A DNA stretch of 64,000 nucleotides from Flavobacteriales bacterium (GTDB lineage: Bacteria > Bacteroidota > Bacteroidia > Flavobacteriales_D > Crocinitomicaceae): assembly GCA_947454525.1 (NCBI GenBank), contig CANGJM010000002.1, positions 179,528 through 243,527 on the forward strand, in the 5' to 3' direction. A model generated the notes under the pieces. It saw only the letters and a program-made list of their open reading frames with translations. It was not told where the DNA came from and did not search any database. Made by a program: the position numbers and the translations under genes. Position 1 is the stretch's first letter; every line of letters starts with the position of its first letter. Of this stretch, positions 27,901 through 34,427 are shown piece after piece.

Positions 27901-27988
27901 TGGCGTTTATTCGTATTTGGTAAAATACAAAGAGCTGGGTTACGTGAATAAATTTCAGGTGACTGGAAGTGTGGTGGTGATACGGTGA
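24935..27988 (+). CDS. T9SS type B secreted protein with PKD domain and tandem repeats
   Basis: 1017-residue exported protein. Signal peptide (MLKYVLFLLVLLPGLVKAQ). N-terminal about 20-300 is a beta-rich domain of unknown type with several cysteines. About 310-425 resembles a CARDB-like adhesion module. About 428-835 holds five to six repeats of roughly 70 residues sharing CxNxxLxFPxVS, GTWxPAFxNQ and TYTFTP; the third and fourth are nearly identical in DNA (26640-26760 against 26845-26965). A PKD domain (about 845-922, WNFGDGTSNDS) precedes the gliding-type C-terminal domain (about 925-1017: FIPNAFTPDGDGLNNEF, IYDRWGELVF, GWDAS), which sends proteins through T9SS. The first about 880 bases look more AT-rich than the rest. 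Role in adhesion or matrix is inferred. Confidence 0.85.
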   Translation: MLKYVLFLLVLLPGLVKAQINVPHTLYQQFNGPYDYTIIGKSHRNDDNAIAIGPCSFITSSSATLSLAPNQSIVGAYLIWAGVSNGQGTTIAFNGINLQPDILNVVNICPPCSSPCYTFSAIKDVTSMVQTSGNGLYELTNFDLNPFVQISGNCFCGQNIPFSGWNLVVVYSTPTLSNKQINIYNGHKVLGGGGNPLTSTFLISNLNITNTAGAKMTYIAYNGSPNAYLNESIQVNGSTLSNLQNPPNNPFNSTNSFTGSNTNWNIDVDTYAINNYVNVGNTSFQILMNSFLIRHLSTIITSIQSELPDATISLDSVTGQDICQNHDLTLDYTVYNVNSNDTLLAGTPVSVYANNNVLLSTVTLPANILIGDSLSLSTLVTIPASIASPFSLSMVVNQNSTQLGVYPESNFGNNTSNDSTISLTTVIYPNFGNVGPFCQGTSYTLPSVSLNNVDGVWSPAFDNQSSGTYYFLPNDTTCNQSLQLSVQIVPQTTPLFNFATSLCQNDNLLFPVSTQTGAFGTWTPAFNNQSTTTYTFTPTISSPALGCPTSAQHTVNIIPSTVPTFNLLDSICLNGQLTFPAVSTNSISGTWSPAFDNQNSTTYTFTPSISTLALGCPSTTQHTVNIISPTVPTFSFLDTICLNGQLTFPTVSDNSISGTWSPAFDNQNSATYTFTPDLNNTTTCVASAQQDVVIVPPTAPNFSLVNSLCEGSSFVFPTTSINGILGTWTPAFNNQTSATYTFSPDTSTVLGACASSVNQTMTIIPTLSPSFNFADSLCEDAAFNFPDVSIEGITGIWTPTFNNQTPQNYTFTPSSLGIVSTSQGLRCPQVVNQILTILPNPIADFTPQYSVLPLYMPSTILDNNSSNAYSYFWNFGDGTSNDSIFSPEHTFPEEAGSYLVSLQVSNQIGCLDTTSQIIVIEHDPVVFIPNAFTPDGDGLNNEFTAIFPENMKLASFEMYIYDRWGELVFYSQDPKHGWDASLAGFDAPDGVYSYLVKYKELGYVNKFQVTGSVVVIR

Positions 27989-28046
27989 TGTATTGTCGCA
28001 GCAGTGCAACTGCAGCGTAACAGTGCAACTGCAGCGTAACGGTACT

Positions 28047-28065
28047 GCTGGATTGCAAATCCAGC
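28047..28065. repeat. REP-like stem-loop, copy A
   Basis: GCTGGATTGCAAATCCAGC: 8-bp perfect arms around a GCA loop, identical to 30030-30048. It opens the 22-bp tandem array. GGATT-NNN-AATCC palindromes of this kind are recurrent in Bacteroidota genomes (from memory). This core differs from the CAGGGCATGCCCTG palindromes next to the RAYT gene. Confidence 0.65.
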
Positions 28066-28093
28066 AATGCGGTGTTGCAAATCCAACAATGCG
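28050..28093. repeat. Tandem 22-bp repeat, 2 units
   Basis: Units at 28050-28071 and 28072-28093, core AAATCCAGCAATGCG; the second unit has one change (CCAAC for CCAGC). Only the first unit keeps the complete inverted arm. The array in copy B has four units. Confidence 0.8.
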
Positions 28094-28098
28094 TTGCT

Positions 28099-28200
28099 CT
28101 AACGATTCATCGCCTCAATTAGTCCATTTCCGCATTGAAAATGTCCTTTTGGACAGGCTTTGTGTCCGTGTAGTCCACATGGACGACAGGCTAAATCTTT
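28099..28200 (-). pseudogene. Remnant of a GT9 glycosyltransferase gene (last 33 codons and stop)
   Basis: On the minus strand, 33 sense codons plus TAG match the end of the intact GT9 gene at 30126-31103. It keeps the cysteine cluster (CRPCG, ACPKGHFQCG). It differs at 6 of 102 bases: four silent, two changing residues (Asn to Asp, Glu to Gly). Immediately upstream (28201 onward) similarity stops and the frame runs into a stop codon after nine codons. The predominance of silent changes suggests that it diverged as part of a working gene, and so may derive from an orthologous allele more than from a recent local copy. It cannot be expressed as an enzyme. Confidence 0.8.
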
Positions 28201-28268
28201 CCAGCTGGTTTGGAATTGAAGGGTTTACATTCTTCATCCGTAAAGCAAAAAGTGCTTTTAATTAAATG

Positions 28269-29288
28269 TTAATTTTTGCTATTGATTTCATCTTGCAGGT
28301 TTTTCAGCGCTAGAATGATTTCTTCATATGTAGGCGGATTACCATAAATCATTTCCGCCTCCATTATTTCATAATCCTGTTTCAATGCTTTTAAAATATC
28401 GTCACTTGGAATAATTCGAATACTACCTCGTTTGAGTGTGTCGTAATTAAATCGTTTTAACCTCGAGTAATATTTTCGATGTTCAATTATTTCTTCGATA
28501 AATTCATTGTCGTGCAGAGTGGCTAAAGAAAAATCTTGTCTACTAAGTTGAAATAAATCGTAATAATGCCTCGACATTCGTTCGGTGCGCATTTTAGTTA
28601 GCTCATCACGGTTGTATTCTTCATGTAATAACAAAATCTTTTCAATGAGCGTACGTTGTGGCTGAATGGTAAGAATCTCACAGTTTTCTTCGATATAATT
28701 GTCATTCGGAAAATGAGTAACCAATAACGAACTCATGCTGCGTGTTGTACTTGGTTCTTTGAGCGAACGGACACTGAATTCAATTTTAACTCGGTCAGGC
28801 AAATATGGATTGGGGTCAAACAGTGATACAAAATTCACATACAGGGCTTGTGGGTCTGTATCTGGCATATCTGCACGTACAGGTTCCGCCTCTATTGAAT
28901 ATAGGTTTTCAGGAACTTGAAAATTTCGGAATTCGGCTTTTATCGCTTCCATTAATTCATTAGAAGTAAACGAACACCCAGCTCTTCTTAAATGCTCAAC
29001 AAATGTTTTAGAAGGCTTTTCAGTATAAGCTATTCCAACTGCTTCTGAGCTTAAAGAAATATCAATATCTTCCGAAAACCGATCTATCAATTGCCATCCT
29101 TTGCTTAAAGAAGTCCCACCTTTAAACGCAAAATATTTTGCATACGGTGTATTGAATACCAGTTTAAGCGAAAGTGTTACCCACCAATCTTTTTCTATTG
29201 CCTTTGCAGAAATACTTGAAATTCTTGAAGCTTCATTTATTGATGTCAATCTTGAAGCATCTGATAAGTTCGTTAACCAACCAATCAT
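28269..29288 (-). CDS. AbiEii/AbiGii-family nucleotidyltransferase toxin
   Basis: 339-residue toxin of an AbiE-type (type IV-like) toxin-antitoxin and phage-abortive-infection system. The nucleotidyltransferase signature is clear: FKGGTSLSKGW followed by SEDIDISLS (about residues 58-80), with a downstream VKIEFSVRS strand (about 165) that could supply the third acidic residue. AbiEii-type enzymes modify RNA or transfer nucleotides to tRNA acceptor ends in studied relatives; the target here is unknown. The start ATG overlaps the antitoxin stop by 4 bp, the usual coupling that makes antitoxin first. The gene pair sits between direct repeats and looks more AT-rich than its surroundings. Confidence 0.85.
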   Translation of the reverse strand: MIGWLTNLSDASRLTSINEASRISSISAKAIEKDWWVTLSLKLVFNTPYAKYFAFKGGTSLSKGWQLIDRFSEDIDISLSSEAVGIAYTEKPSKTFVEHLRRAGCSFTSNELMEAIKAEFRNFQVPENLYSIEAEPVRADMPDTDPQALYVNFVSLFDPNPYLPDRVKIEFSVRSLKEPSTTRSMSSLLVTHFPNDNYIEENCEILTIQPQRTLIEKILLLHEEYNRDELTKMRTERMSRHYYDLFQLSRQDFSLATLHDNEFIEEIIEHRKYYSRLKRFNYDTLKRGSIRIIPSDDILKALKQDYEIMEAEMIYGNPPTYEEIILALKNLQDEINSKN

Positions 29289-29896
29289 AGTGCAGGGTTT
29301 AAAAAATATTTGGCAACAAAATCGCTCACTTTTGAGGGAGCCAATCGCAAATTATACCTTAAATTTTCAGGTCTCTCTTGTTTTAAAAGCTCCATAATTC
29401 TGTCCATTTGTATCGATGAAATATTTTGTAAATCAAGTTCTTCTAATCCTAAAAACAACAAACTCGTGATCTCTCCTTTCATCGATAGTTTTTTGGCGGT
29501 AGTAGACTTAAATATGATGGCGTTTTTACCAATCTGAATTCTTTTTGAATTTCCAGTGGTGAGAAATATCAACTTCATAGGTACTTGAGTAGATAGTCCC
29601 ACTTTATTTAAAGCATATTGGCCTGAAGGTTTTATTTTAACATGCTCCTTTTTTGCCAGCGCTTCAGCTAACTCCTCCATGGATGGCAATATTTTTCCAA
29701 AAATTTTGTCGTTTTTTGGTATTACATAAATTCCCTGACCCATTCTTTCCACTTGCCCTGATTCGACAAACCTAGAAAGTGCTTTTCTGATAGCAGTAGA
29801 AGTACCAAGTTCTTTAAAATCAGAAGGCAAAAAGACATGGCCAGGCCTATACCCTTTGATTTTCAGGTCAATGTTATGATTTACTGATTCTTTCAT
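29285..29896 (-). CDS. AbiEi-like antitoxin/transcriptional regulator (DUF6088 type)
   Basis: 203-residue protein upstream of and overlapping the AbiEii toxin. The N-terminal about 75 residues form a winged helix typical of AbiEi (LPSDFKELGTSTAIRKALSRFVESGQVERMGQGIYVIP). The C-terminal part has the family's beta-strand core (KIKPSGQYALNKVGLSTQVP, KLIFLTTGNSKRIQIG) that neutralises toxicity in studied AbiEi proteins. The winged helix binds its own promoter in those systems. Here two GTCACA inverted repeats (29896-29923 and 29939-29966) begin at the start codon, consistent with autorepression. The ATG at 29896 is the only sensible start. Confidence 0.83.
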   Translation of the reverse strand: MKESVNHNIDLKIKGYRPGHVFLPSDFKELGTSTAIRKALSRFVESGQVERMGQGIYVIPKNDKIFGKILPSMEELAEALAKKEHVKIKPSGQYALNKVGLSTQVPMKLIFLTTGNSKRIQIGKNAIIFKSTTAKKLSMKGEITSLLFLGLEELDLQNISSIQMDRIMELLKQERPENLRYNLRLAPSKVSDFVAKYFLNPAL

Positions 29897-29923
29897 GTCA
29901 CAAATATATAATTAATTGTGACG
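29896..29923. promoter_or_regulatory. Operator-like inverted repeat 1 before abiEi
   Basis: GTCACAA (29897-29903) and TTGTGAC (29916-29922) with a 12-bp AT-only spacer. The left arm touches the start codon of the antitoxin gene, so binding would block transcription or initiation. Confidence 0.6.
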
Positions 29924-29938
29924 TAATATAGCGTATTA

Positions 29939-29966
29939 TGTCACAATATTTAAAAATAATGTGACA
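29939..29966. promoter_or_regulatory. Operator-like inverted repeat 2 before abiEi
   Basis: TGTCACAATATT (29939-29950) and AATAATGTGACA (29955-29966), one mismatch between arms. Same GTCACA half-site as the first repeat, dyad centres 43 bp apart (about four helical turns). Two such repeats are the known layout for AbiEi autorepression. Confidence 0.6.
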
Positions 29967-29988
29967 AAAAAATAGTTGCAGTTCTATG

Positions 29989-30227
29989 GTCGCAGCAGTG
30001 TAACTGCAGCGTAACGGTATCGTGGTGCTGCTGGATTGCAAATCCAGCAATGCGGTGTTGCAAATCCAGCAATGCGGTGTTACAAATCCAGCAATGCGGT
30101 GTTGCAAATCCAGCAATGCGTGGTTCTAACGATTCATCGCCTCGATCAGTTCATTTCCGCATTGAAAATGTCCTTTTGGACATGCTTTGTGTCCGTGTAG
30201 TCCGCATGGACGACAGGCTAAATTTTT
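29989..30227. repeat. Right flanking direct repeat of the AbiE cassette
   Basis: 239-bp copy B of the repeat at 27995-28200, same orientation. It contains one 19-bp unit, the REP-like stem-loop (30030-30048), four 22-bp units (30033-30120) and the 3' end of the intact GT9 gene (30126-30227). Similarity to copy A stops at about 30227, inside the GT9 coding sequence. Confidence 0.85.
30033..30120. repeat. Tandem 22-bp repeat, 4 units
   Basis: Units at 30033-30054, 30055-30076, 30077-30098 and 30099-30120, all ending AAATCCAGCAATGCG. Unit 3 has TTACAA where the others have TTGCAA. The first unit carries the complete inverted arm (stem-loop 30030-30048). There are no spacers, so it is not a CRISPR. 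Ends 5 bp after the GT9 stop on the minus strand. Confidence 0.85.
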
Positions 30228-31103
30228 CACCTCGATGACTGAAGAATCATCTGACAAAGGACCAAAGCCGAATTCTGGAGTCGTTGAACAAAAGAAGGCA
30301 CTTACCGGAGCATTTCCAGCGGATGCGATGTGCAATGGACCAGAATCGTTGACGAAATTCCGTTTGGCATCCTTCATCAACGCAGCTGATTGCATGAGGC
30401 TTAATTTACCGGCTAAATTATGCACGTTGTTGCGCTGACTGATCTGTTTAATGCGTTCGCATAATTCATGGTCTCCAGGACCGCCTAATAGGAAAAACTG
30501 GACTCCTTCCTCATCGAATTTTTCCATGACGTATTGCCAAATAGCAGGCGGTGCTTGTTTCGTAAACCAAACAGAGGCTGGAGCTAAACAATAGTAGGGT
30601 TCATTTTTCCATTGCGAAACGAAATCGATGTCCGATGCGCACGGATATAACTGCGGTCTGCGTTGTTGGATGTCCGTGATGTCTGTGATCAAGGAGATGT
30701 TTCGATCGACTTCGTGTTGTCCGTTAGTGATCGAGTGCTTAAATCGCTTGGAATAGAAGAAGGAAAATGGATTTTTCGAAAATCCCCTTGTTTCCTTTGC
30801 TCCAGAAAGAACCGTGATGAGTCCAGAAGAAGCGAAACGATGAAGGTTCAGTACAAGGTCGTACTGTTCTTTCCGGATATCTTGGATTAAATTAAGGAGT
30901 GATTTTCGCTTATTCGACTTATCAAAGATGAGCACGCGTCGTAATTTGGGATGCTCTTCCAGCAATGCTTCATTTCCTTTTTTTAACAGGAAGTCAATTT
31001 GCGCATAAGGAAAATGAGCTGACAGGGTTTCAATCAGTGGAGTCGCCAAAATGACGTCACCGAGAAAAGCTGTTTGAATGATGAGTATGTTCTTTGTTGC
31101 CAT
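30126..31103 (-). CDS. Glycosyltransferase family 9 (heptosyltransferase-like)
   Basis: 325-residue GT-B enzyme of the ADP-heptose:LPS heptosyltransferase family, acting in the cytoplasm on lipopolysaccharide core or similar glycan. N-terminal ILIIQTAFLGDVILATPLIETLSAHFP is the family signature. The donor-binding half shows FLLGGPGDHELCERI, NLAGKLSLMQSAALMKDAKRNFVNDSGPLHIASAGNAPV and the FGPL stretch. The C-terminus has a cysteine cluster (CRPCGLHGHKACPKGHFQCG) that Bacteroidota members often carry. The last 34 codons are duplicated at 28099-28200. The start overlaps the end of the upstream T9SS gene by one base. Which sugar is moved cannot be told from sequence. Confidence 0.9.
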   Translation of the reverse strand: MATKNILIIQTAFLGDVILATPLIETLSAHFPYAQIDFLLKKGNEALLEEHPKLRRVLIFDKSNKRKSLLNLIQDIRKEQYDLVLNLHRFASSGLITVLSGAKETRGFSKNPFSFFYSKRFKHSITNGQHEVDRNISLITDITDIQQRRPQLYPCASDIDFVSQWKNEPYYCLAPASVWFTKQAPPAIWQYVMEKFDEEGVQFFLLGGPGDHELCERIKQISQRNNVHNLAGKLSLMQSAALMKDAKRNFVNDSGPLHIASAGNAPVSAFFCSTTPEFGFGPLSDDSSVIEVKNLACRPCGLHGHKACPKGHFQCGNELIEAMNR

Positions 31104-34100
31104 TACCTGATTAACGTCACATATCCTCTTTTCACAATCAACTCATCTGTTTGTGTCGTAATCTCAATACGATACAGAAAGACATCATTCGTTGCGTCTA
31201 GTCCAGAACTGGAAATTTTTCCGTCCCAACCCATCGTTGGATCCGACGTTTCAAAGACAATTTGTCCCCAGCGATCAATGATGCTAAACGTATAGTTTTT
31301 TGGATCCGCATTGGAAACCACCGGGTAGAAAATTGGATTTAATCCGTCCGGAGTGAAAGCGTTTGGTACAAACACCAACGGATCATATGGAATACACACA
31401 TCGATGGAACGACTCGTTTCACTAAAGTTATAGGAATTTAGTCCTTCAACTGCTTCGATTCGGTAACACACTTCACCATTGGTGCGCAAAGCAGAAACAT
31501 CATCTGTTAAACTCGTAACGTTATTCGGGACAATCGCCATTGGTGTATTTTCGAAAGTGCCATACGCATTTCGGTACACATGGTATTCCATGACAGCTCC
31601 GTCAAACAATTCGTATGGATTCCAAGAAACGGTATTGATCATGTTGTACTGATCGGCTGTTCCAGTGGCAAAAATGGTTTTATTGGTGTTCGCATACGCG
31701 CCCGGATTCCCGCAGCTATCCACGTACATGCTACGGTATTCCCAAGCCTGTAAGGTGATATCAACGTCTTCATCGATGAAATGAGCGACGTTCCCAACAA
31801 CTGGCGCTCGGCCAATTTCCTCAAAATTCCCTAATGTATCCTTGCGCTCAAAAATGATTTCTGTAATTCCAACAGAAGCATCGACGTAATCAAACAATTC
31901 AATGAATTCCCCATTGACCGTAGCCAATTTAAAGTAATGATAGGCAGGAGCGGTCGGACTTGGCATCAAGAAACACAGTGGATTCGAGAAGGCAACTTTC
32001 CCATTGCCTAAATTCGCTTTGATGAAAATACAGTAGGATTGTCCACGTGTCAATTGCGCCAAGAAACTCATGTCGTTGGTACTGCCTAACAGTGTCCATT
32101 GGTTGTTGTTCTTCGACCAGATTTCATAGTTCGTTACCGAAGTCCCACCATACAGACTCCAAGACAAACTCGCTTGCTCTTCACACATATTGATGGTGTA
32201 ACTGGCGAGAATGGAGGTGTGCACCAATGCTTTGGCGGACGTTTGAAAGGTTGGTGGATTCGCTGACGTGAAGCAAGAATCGAATGCGGCAACAGAGTAT
32301 GAGAATGGACCAGGGGCATTCACGAGGTACGAATAGTTCGTTGTTCCAATTCCGTAAACGGTGTCCAATTCGTACAAAAATCCGTTGGCATCGAAGGTGT
32401 AAATAACGTAACCGTAGGTATCATCTTGCCCGTTTTGATTCCATTGGATGTTCATCAGGTAGGTCGTTGTATCGAATCCAACTGAATAGATGACGGGCAT
32501 GTCTGGGGTAAACATATCGCTTAAATTATCACCCGGACGGTTCGAATTGAAGTTACAGCTTGTAGTTGCTAAATTCACACGGTAGCGAATGAATTCGTCA
32601 CACAAATCAATCGTGTCGATGTAACTCGTTTGATTGTAGGGAACGCTATCCAAAAAGTTAAAGAAGTTCGTTGGATATTCTCGGTAAATGTAAAAGTACT
32701 CGTTGTAGGTTGGGAGCGGTGTCGCACGTGGTTTATTCCAGTTCAGGACAGCCGTCCCGTTGTTTGGATTGACGAGCGTTAAGAAAATGTTGGAAACAGT
32801 ATCGCTGTAACGAAGTGTTCCGCCATTACATCCGGACTGAACAGCTAAATAGAATTCGTGGTGAGTGTAGATCGCTGGAACAATAAAACTATTCGCATTG
32901 ATGTCCGTGACTGTCCCAATTAATCCATTTTGAACCGAATAGATTTGATAAGATACAAATGCGTTGTTGTTATTGGTCACTGGATTCCAGAAAATAGTTA
33001 GGTCCTCCGTGTTCGCTGTTTGAATGCAATTAATTTCAGGTGCTGCGATGATTCCCGGATTCAACACATGAATGTTTACGGTCGCGTAGCTTACTTGAGG
33101 AACTTGACAATAATCGTCTTGTACACGGAAAACGTAGGTGTACGTCATTTGACTCATCGTATTTCCTTGCGCATCGGAGATGTGATCGCAGGTCGTTTGC
33201 CAATTGAAATTCGTGTTGATGGATCCAGTTCCAGTTAACGGGAATCCCGTCGTTAAATTCGCACATGGAGCAATGCTACATCCTGTACTCGAGGTAAAAT
33301 TTGTTCCGTACATGGGACCTGATCCAGTCATGGTCAATGTTTGCGGACTTCCATCCTGCAGTAGGTCAGCATCACTGGCATTTAAGTTGAAGGAAACCAA
33401 ATCTCCCGCATTCACGGTCAGATCGAAGGAGTTTCCTGGGAATGGTGGCGTAATCATGGGTGGATTGTTTCCACCGGAACAAGGCATCACCATCAATTGC
33501 ATTTCGCGTTCAATTTCAGAAATCAAGATTCCTTGACGATAGGATTTCACCAATACCTTCACCACGTAATTCCCAATGTTCACGCAGGTAAACGTTAATT
33601 CGCCAGAGACCGGGTTCAGACTCGCAGGAATATTTCCTGGATTTAAACTTTGGTTTGGCGTAGGATTAGTAGCGCTGAATCCGATTTCAAAGGGAACCGG
33701 AATGGGATCTACTGGTGGATTGTAACTTGCTCCTTGAATATTGTTGTAGGGAATTCCGAAGGAAAAAACCAAGGAGTCTAAATTTGGATCGATGGCATTT
33801 CCGTTAAAGGTATAAGGTGTTCCAGCGCAACTCACAAAGTGTGGATCTTGAAAAAATACAGGTGAATCGTCCGGAGTATCTAGGTGATAAATTTTCGCAG
33901 CCAAGGTGATTCCATAGTTCGCGGGATTCATCAAATTGGAAACAGTGTTGCTTCGAGAAAAGTTTTCGTAGGTGAAGATCCAGCCGTTAGCCGGGGGTAC
34001 ACCTGATAAGGAAACTGCGGCACTTCGGTATAGTACTTTTTCAACAGCTCCTTGACCGTTTCCGCCATTGCTTCCTGTTCCACATAATAGTGGTCCAGGT

Positions 34101-34369
34101 GAGCCAGTTACGGGAGAACAAGTCGGAGAAATGTCTTGACGAGAAACGAAATTGACAGTAATAGAGGATAAGCTTGGATGGTTCCAAACCTTGAGTTGTT
34201 CCGAGACTGGATTGACATCTGCGCCATTGCAATCGCGGTAAAAGACCAATTCAAATTGATAATTCGTTCCCCCTAAATGTTTATAGCTGATTTCCCCTCC
34301 CATGACATGGGAAGCAAAGGCGTTTTGACAAAACAAAACAATGGAAAGCAGAAAAATAACTCTAAACAT
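31103..34369 (-). CDS. T9SS type B (gliding-type C-terminal domain) secreted protein
   Basis: 1088 residues. Signal peptide MFRVIFLLSIVLFCQNAFA, then SHVMGGEISYKHLGGTNYQFELVFYRDC, an opening often seen in large Bacteroidota surface proteins. The middle (about 330-960) is a chain of immunoglobulin/fibronectin-III-like beta-sandwiches with conserved SYIDTI, YRVNL and YRIEAVEG strands. The C-terminal about 90 residues form the type B sorting domain (FVPNAFTPDGLNPIF, SIIDRWGQIVFETSD, GWDGKI, GYVTLIR). Probably a cell-surface or secreted adhesin or matrix protein; no enzymatic motif was found. It shares one base with the GT9 gene, so they may be one transcript. Confidence 0.87.
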   Translation of the reverse strand: MFRVIFLLSIVLFCQNAFASHVMGGEISYKHLGGTNYQFELVFYRDCNGADVNPVSEQLKVWNHPSLSSITVNFVSRQDISPTCSPVTGSPGPLLCGTGSNGGNGQGAVEKVLYRSAAVSLSGVPPANGWIFTYENFSRSNTVSNLMNPANYGITLAAKIYHLDTPDDSPVFFQDPHFVSCAGTPYTFNGNAIDPNLDSLVFSFGIPYNNIQGASYNPPVDPIPVPFEIGFSATNPTPNQSLNPGNIPASLNPVSGELTFTCVNIGNYVVKVLVKSYRQGILISEIEREMQLMVMPCSGGNNPPMITPPFPGNSFDLTVNAGDLVSFNLNASDADLLQDGSPQTLTMTGSGPMYGTNFTSSTGCSIAPCANLTTGFPLTGTGSINTNFNWQTTCDHISDAQGNTMSQMTYTYVFRVQDDYCQVPQVSYATVNIHVLNPGIIAAPEINCIQTANTEDLTIFWNPVTNNNNAFVSYQIYSVQNGLIGTVTDINANSFIVPAIYTHHEFYLAVQSGCNGGTLRYSDTVSNIFLTLVNPNNGTAVLNWNKPRATPLPTYNEYFYIYREYPTNFFNFLDSVPYNQTSYIDTIDLCDEFIRYRVNLATTSCNFNSNRPGDNLSDMFTPDMPVIYSVGFDTTTYLMNIQWNQNGQDDTYGYVIYTFDANGFLYELDTVYGIGTTNYSYLVNAPGPFSYSVAAFDSCFTSANPPTFQTSAKALVHTSILASYTINMCEEQASLSWSLYGGTSVTNYEIWSKNNNQWTLLGSTNDMSFLAQLTRGQSYCIFIKANLGNGKVAFSNPLCFLMPSPTAPAYHYFKLATVNGEFIELFDYVDASVGITEIIFERKDTLGNFEEIGRAPVVGNVAHFIDEDVDITLQAWEYRSMYVDSCGNPGAYANTNKTIFATGTADQYNMINTVSWNPYELFDGAVMEYHVYRNAYGTFENTPMAIVPNNVTSLTDDVSALRTNGEVCYRIEAVEGLNSYNFSETSRSIDVCIPYDPLVFVPNAFTPDGLNPIFYPVVSNADPKNYTFSIIDRWGQIVFETSDPTMGWDGKISSSGLDATNDVFLYRIEITTQTDELIVKRGYVTLIR

Positions 34370-34427
34370 CAGTAAAACAACGGGAAAAGTCCGTATTTAT
34401 TATAACGAAAGTTAACTGAATAAGTTG

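Larger units (their letters stand above)
27995..28200. repeat. Left flanking direct repeat of the AbiE cassette
   Basis: 206-bp copy A of a repeat whose copy B is at 29989-30227. It consists of two tandem 19-bp units (CAGTGCAACTGCAGCGTAA at 28002-28020 and 28021-28039), a stem-loop (28047-28065), two 22-bp units (28050-28093) and 102 bp matching the 3' end of the GT9 gene. The length difference from copy B (33 bp) is fully explained by one extra 19-bp unit, two fewer 22-bp units and an 8-bp gap. It begins 7 bp after the stop codon of the T9SS gene. Confidence 0.85.

Noticed and set aside
27993..28265. 90-codon and (30050-30238) 62-codon plus-strand frames over the repeats
   Set aside because: They are translations of the tandem repeats and the antisense strand of the GT9 end. 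Their resemblance to each other comes only from the DNA repeat.
30033..30120. Tandem 22-bp array as a possible CRISPR
   Set aside because: Units are directly adjacent with no spacers, and no cas genes are present.
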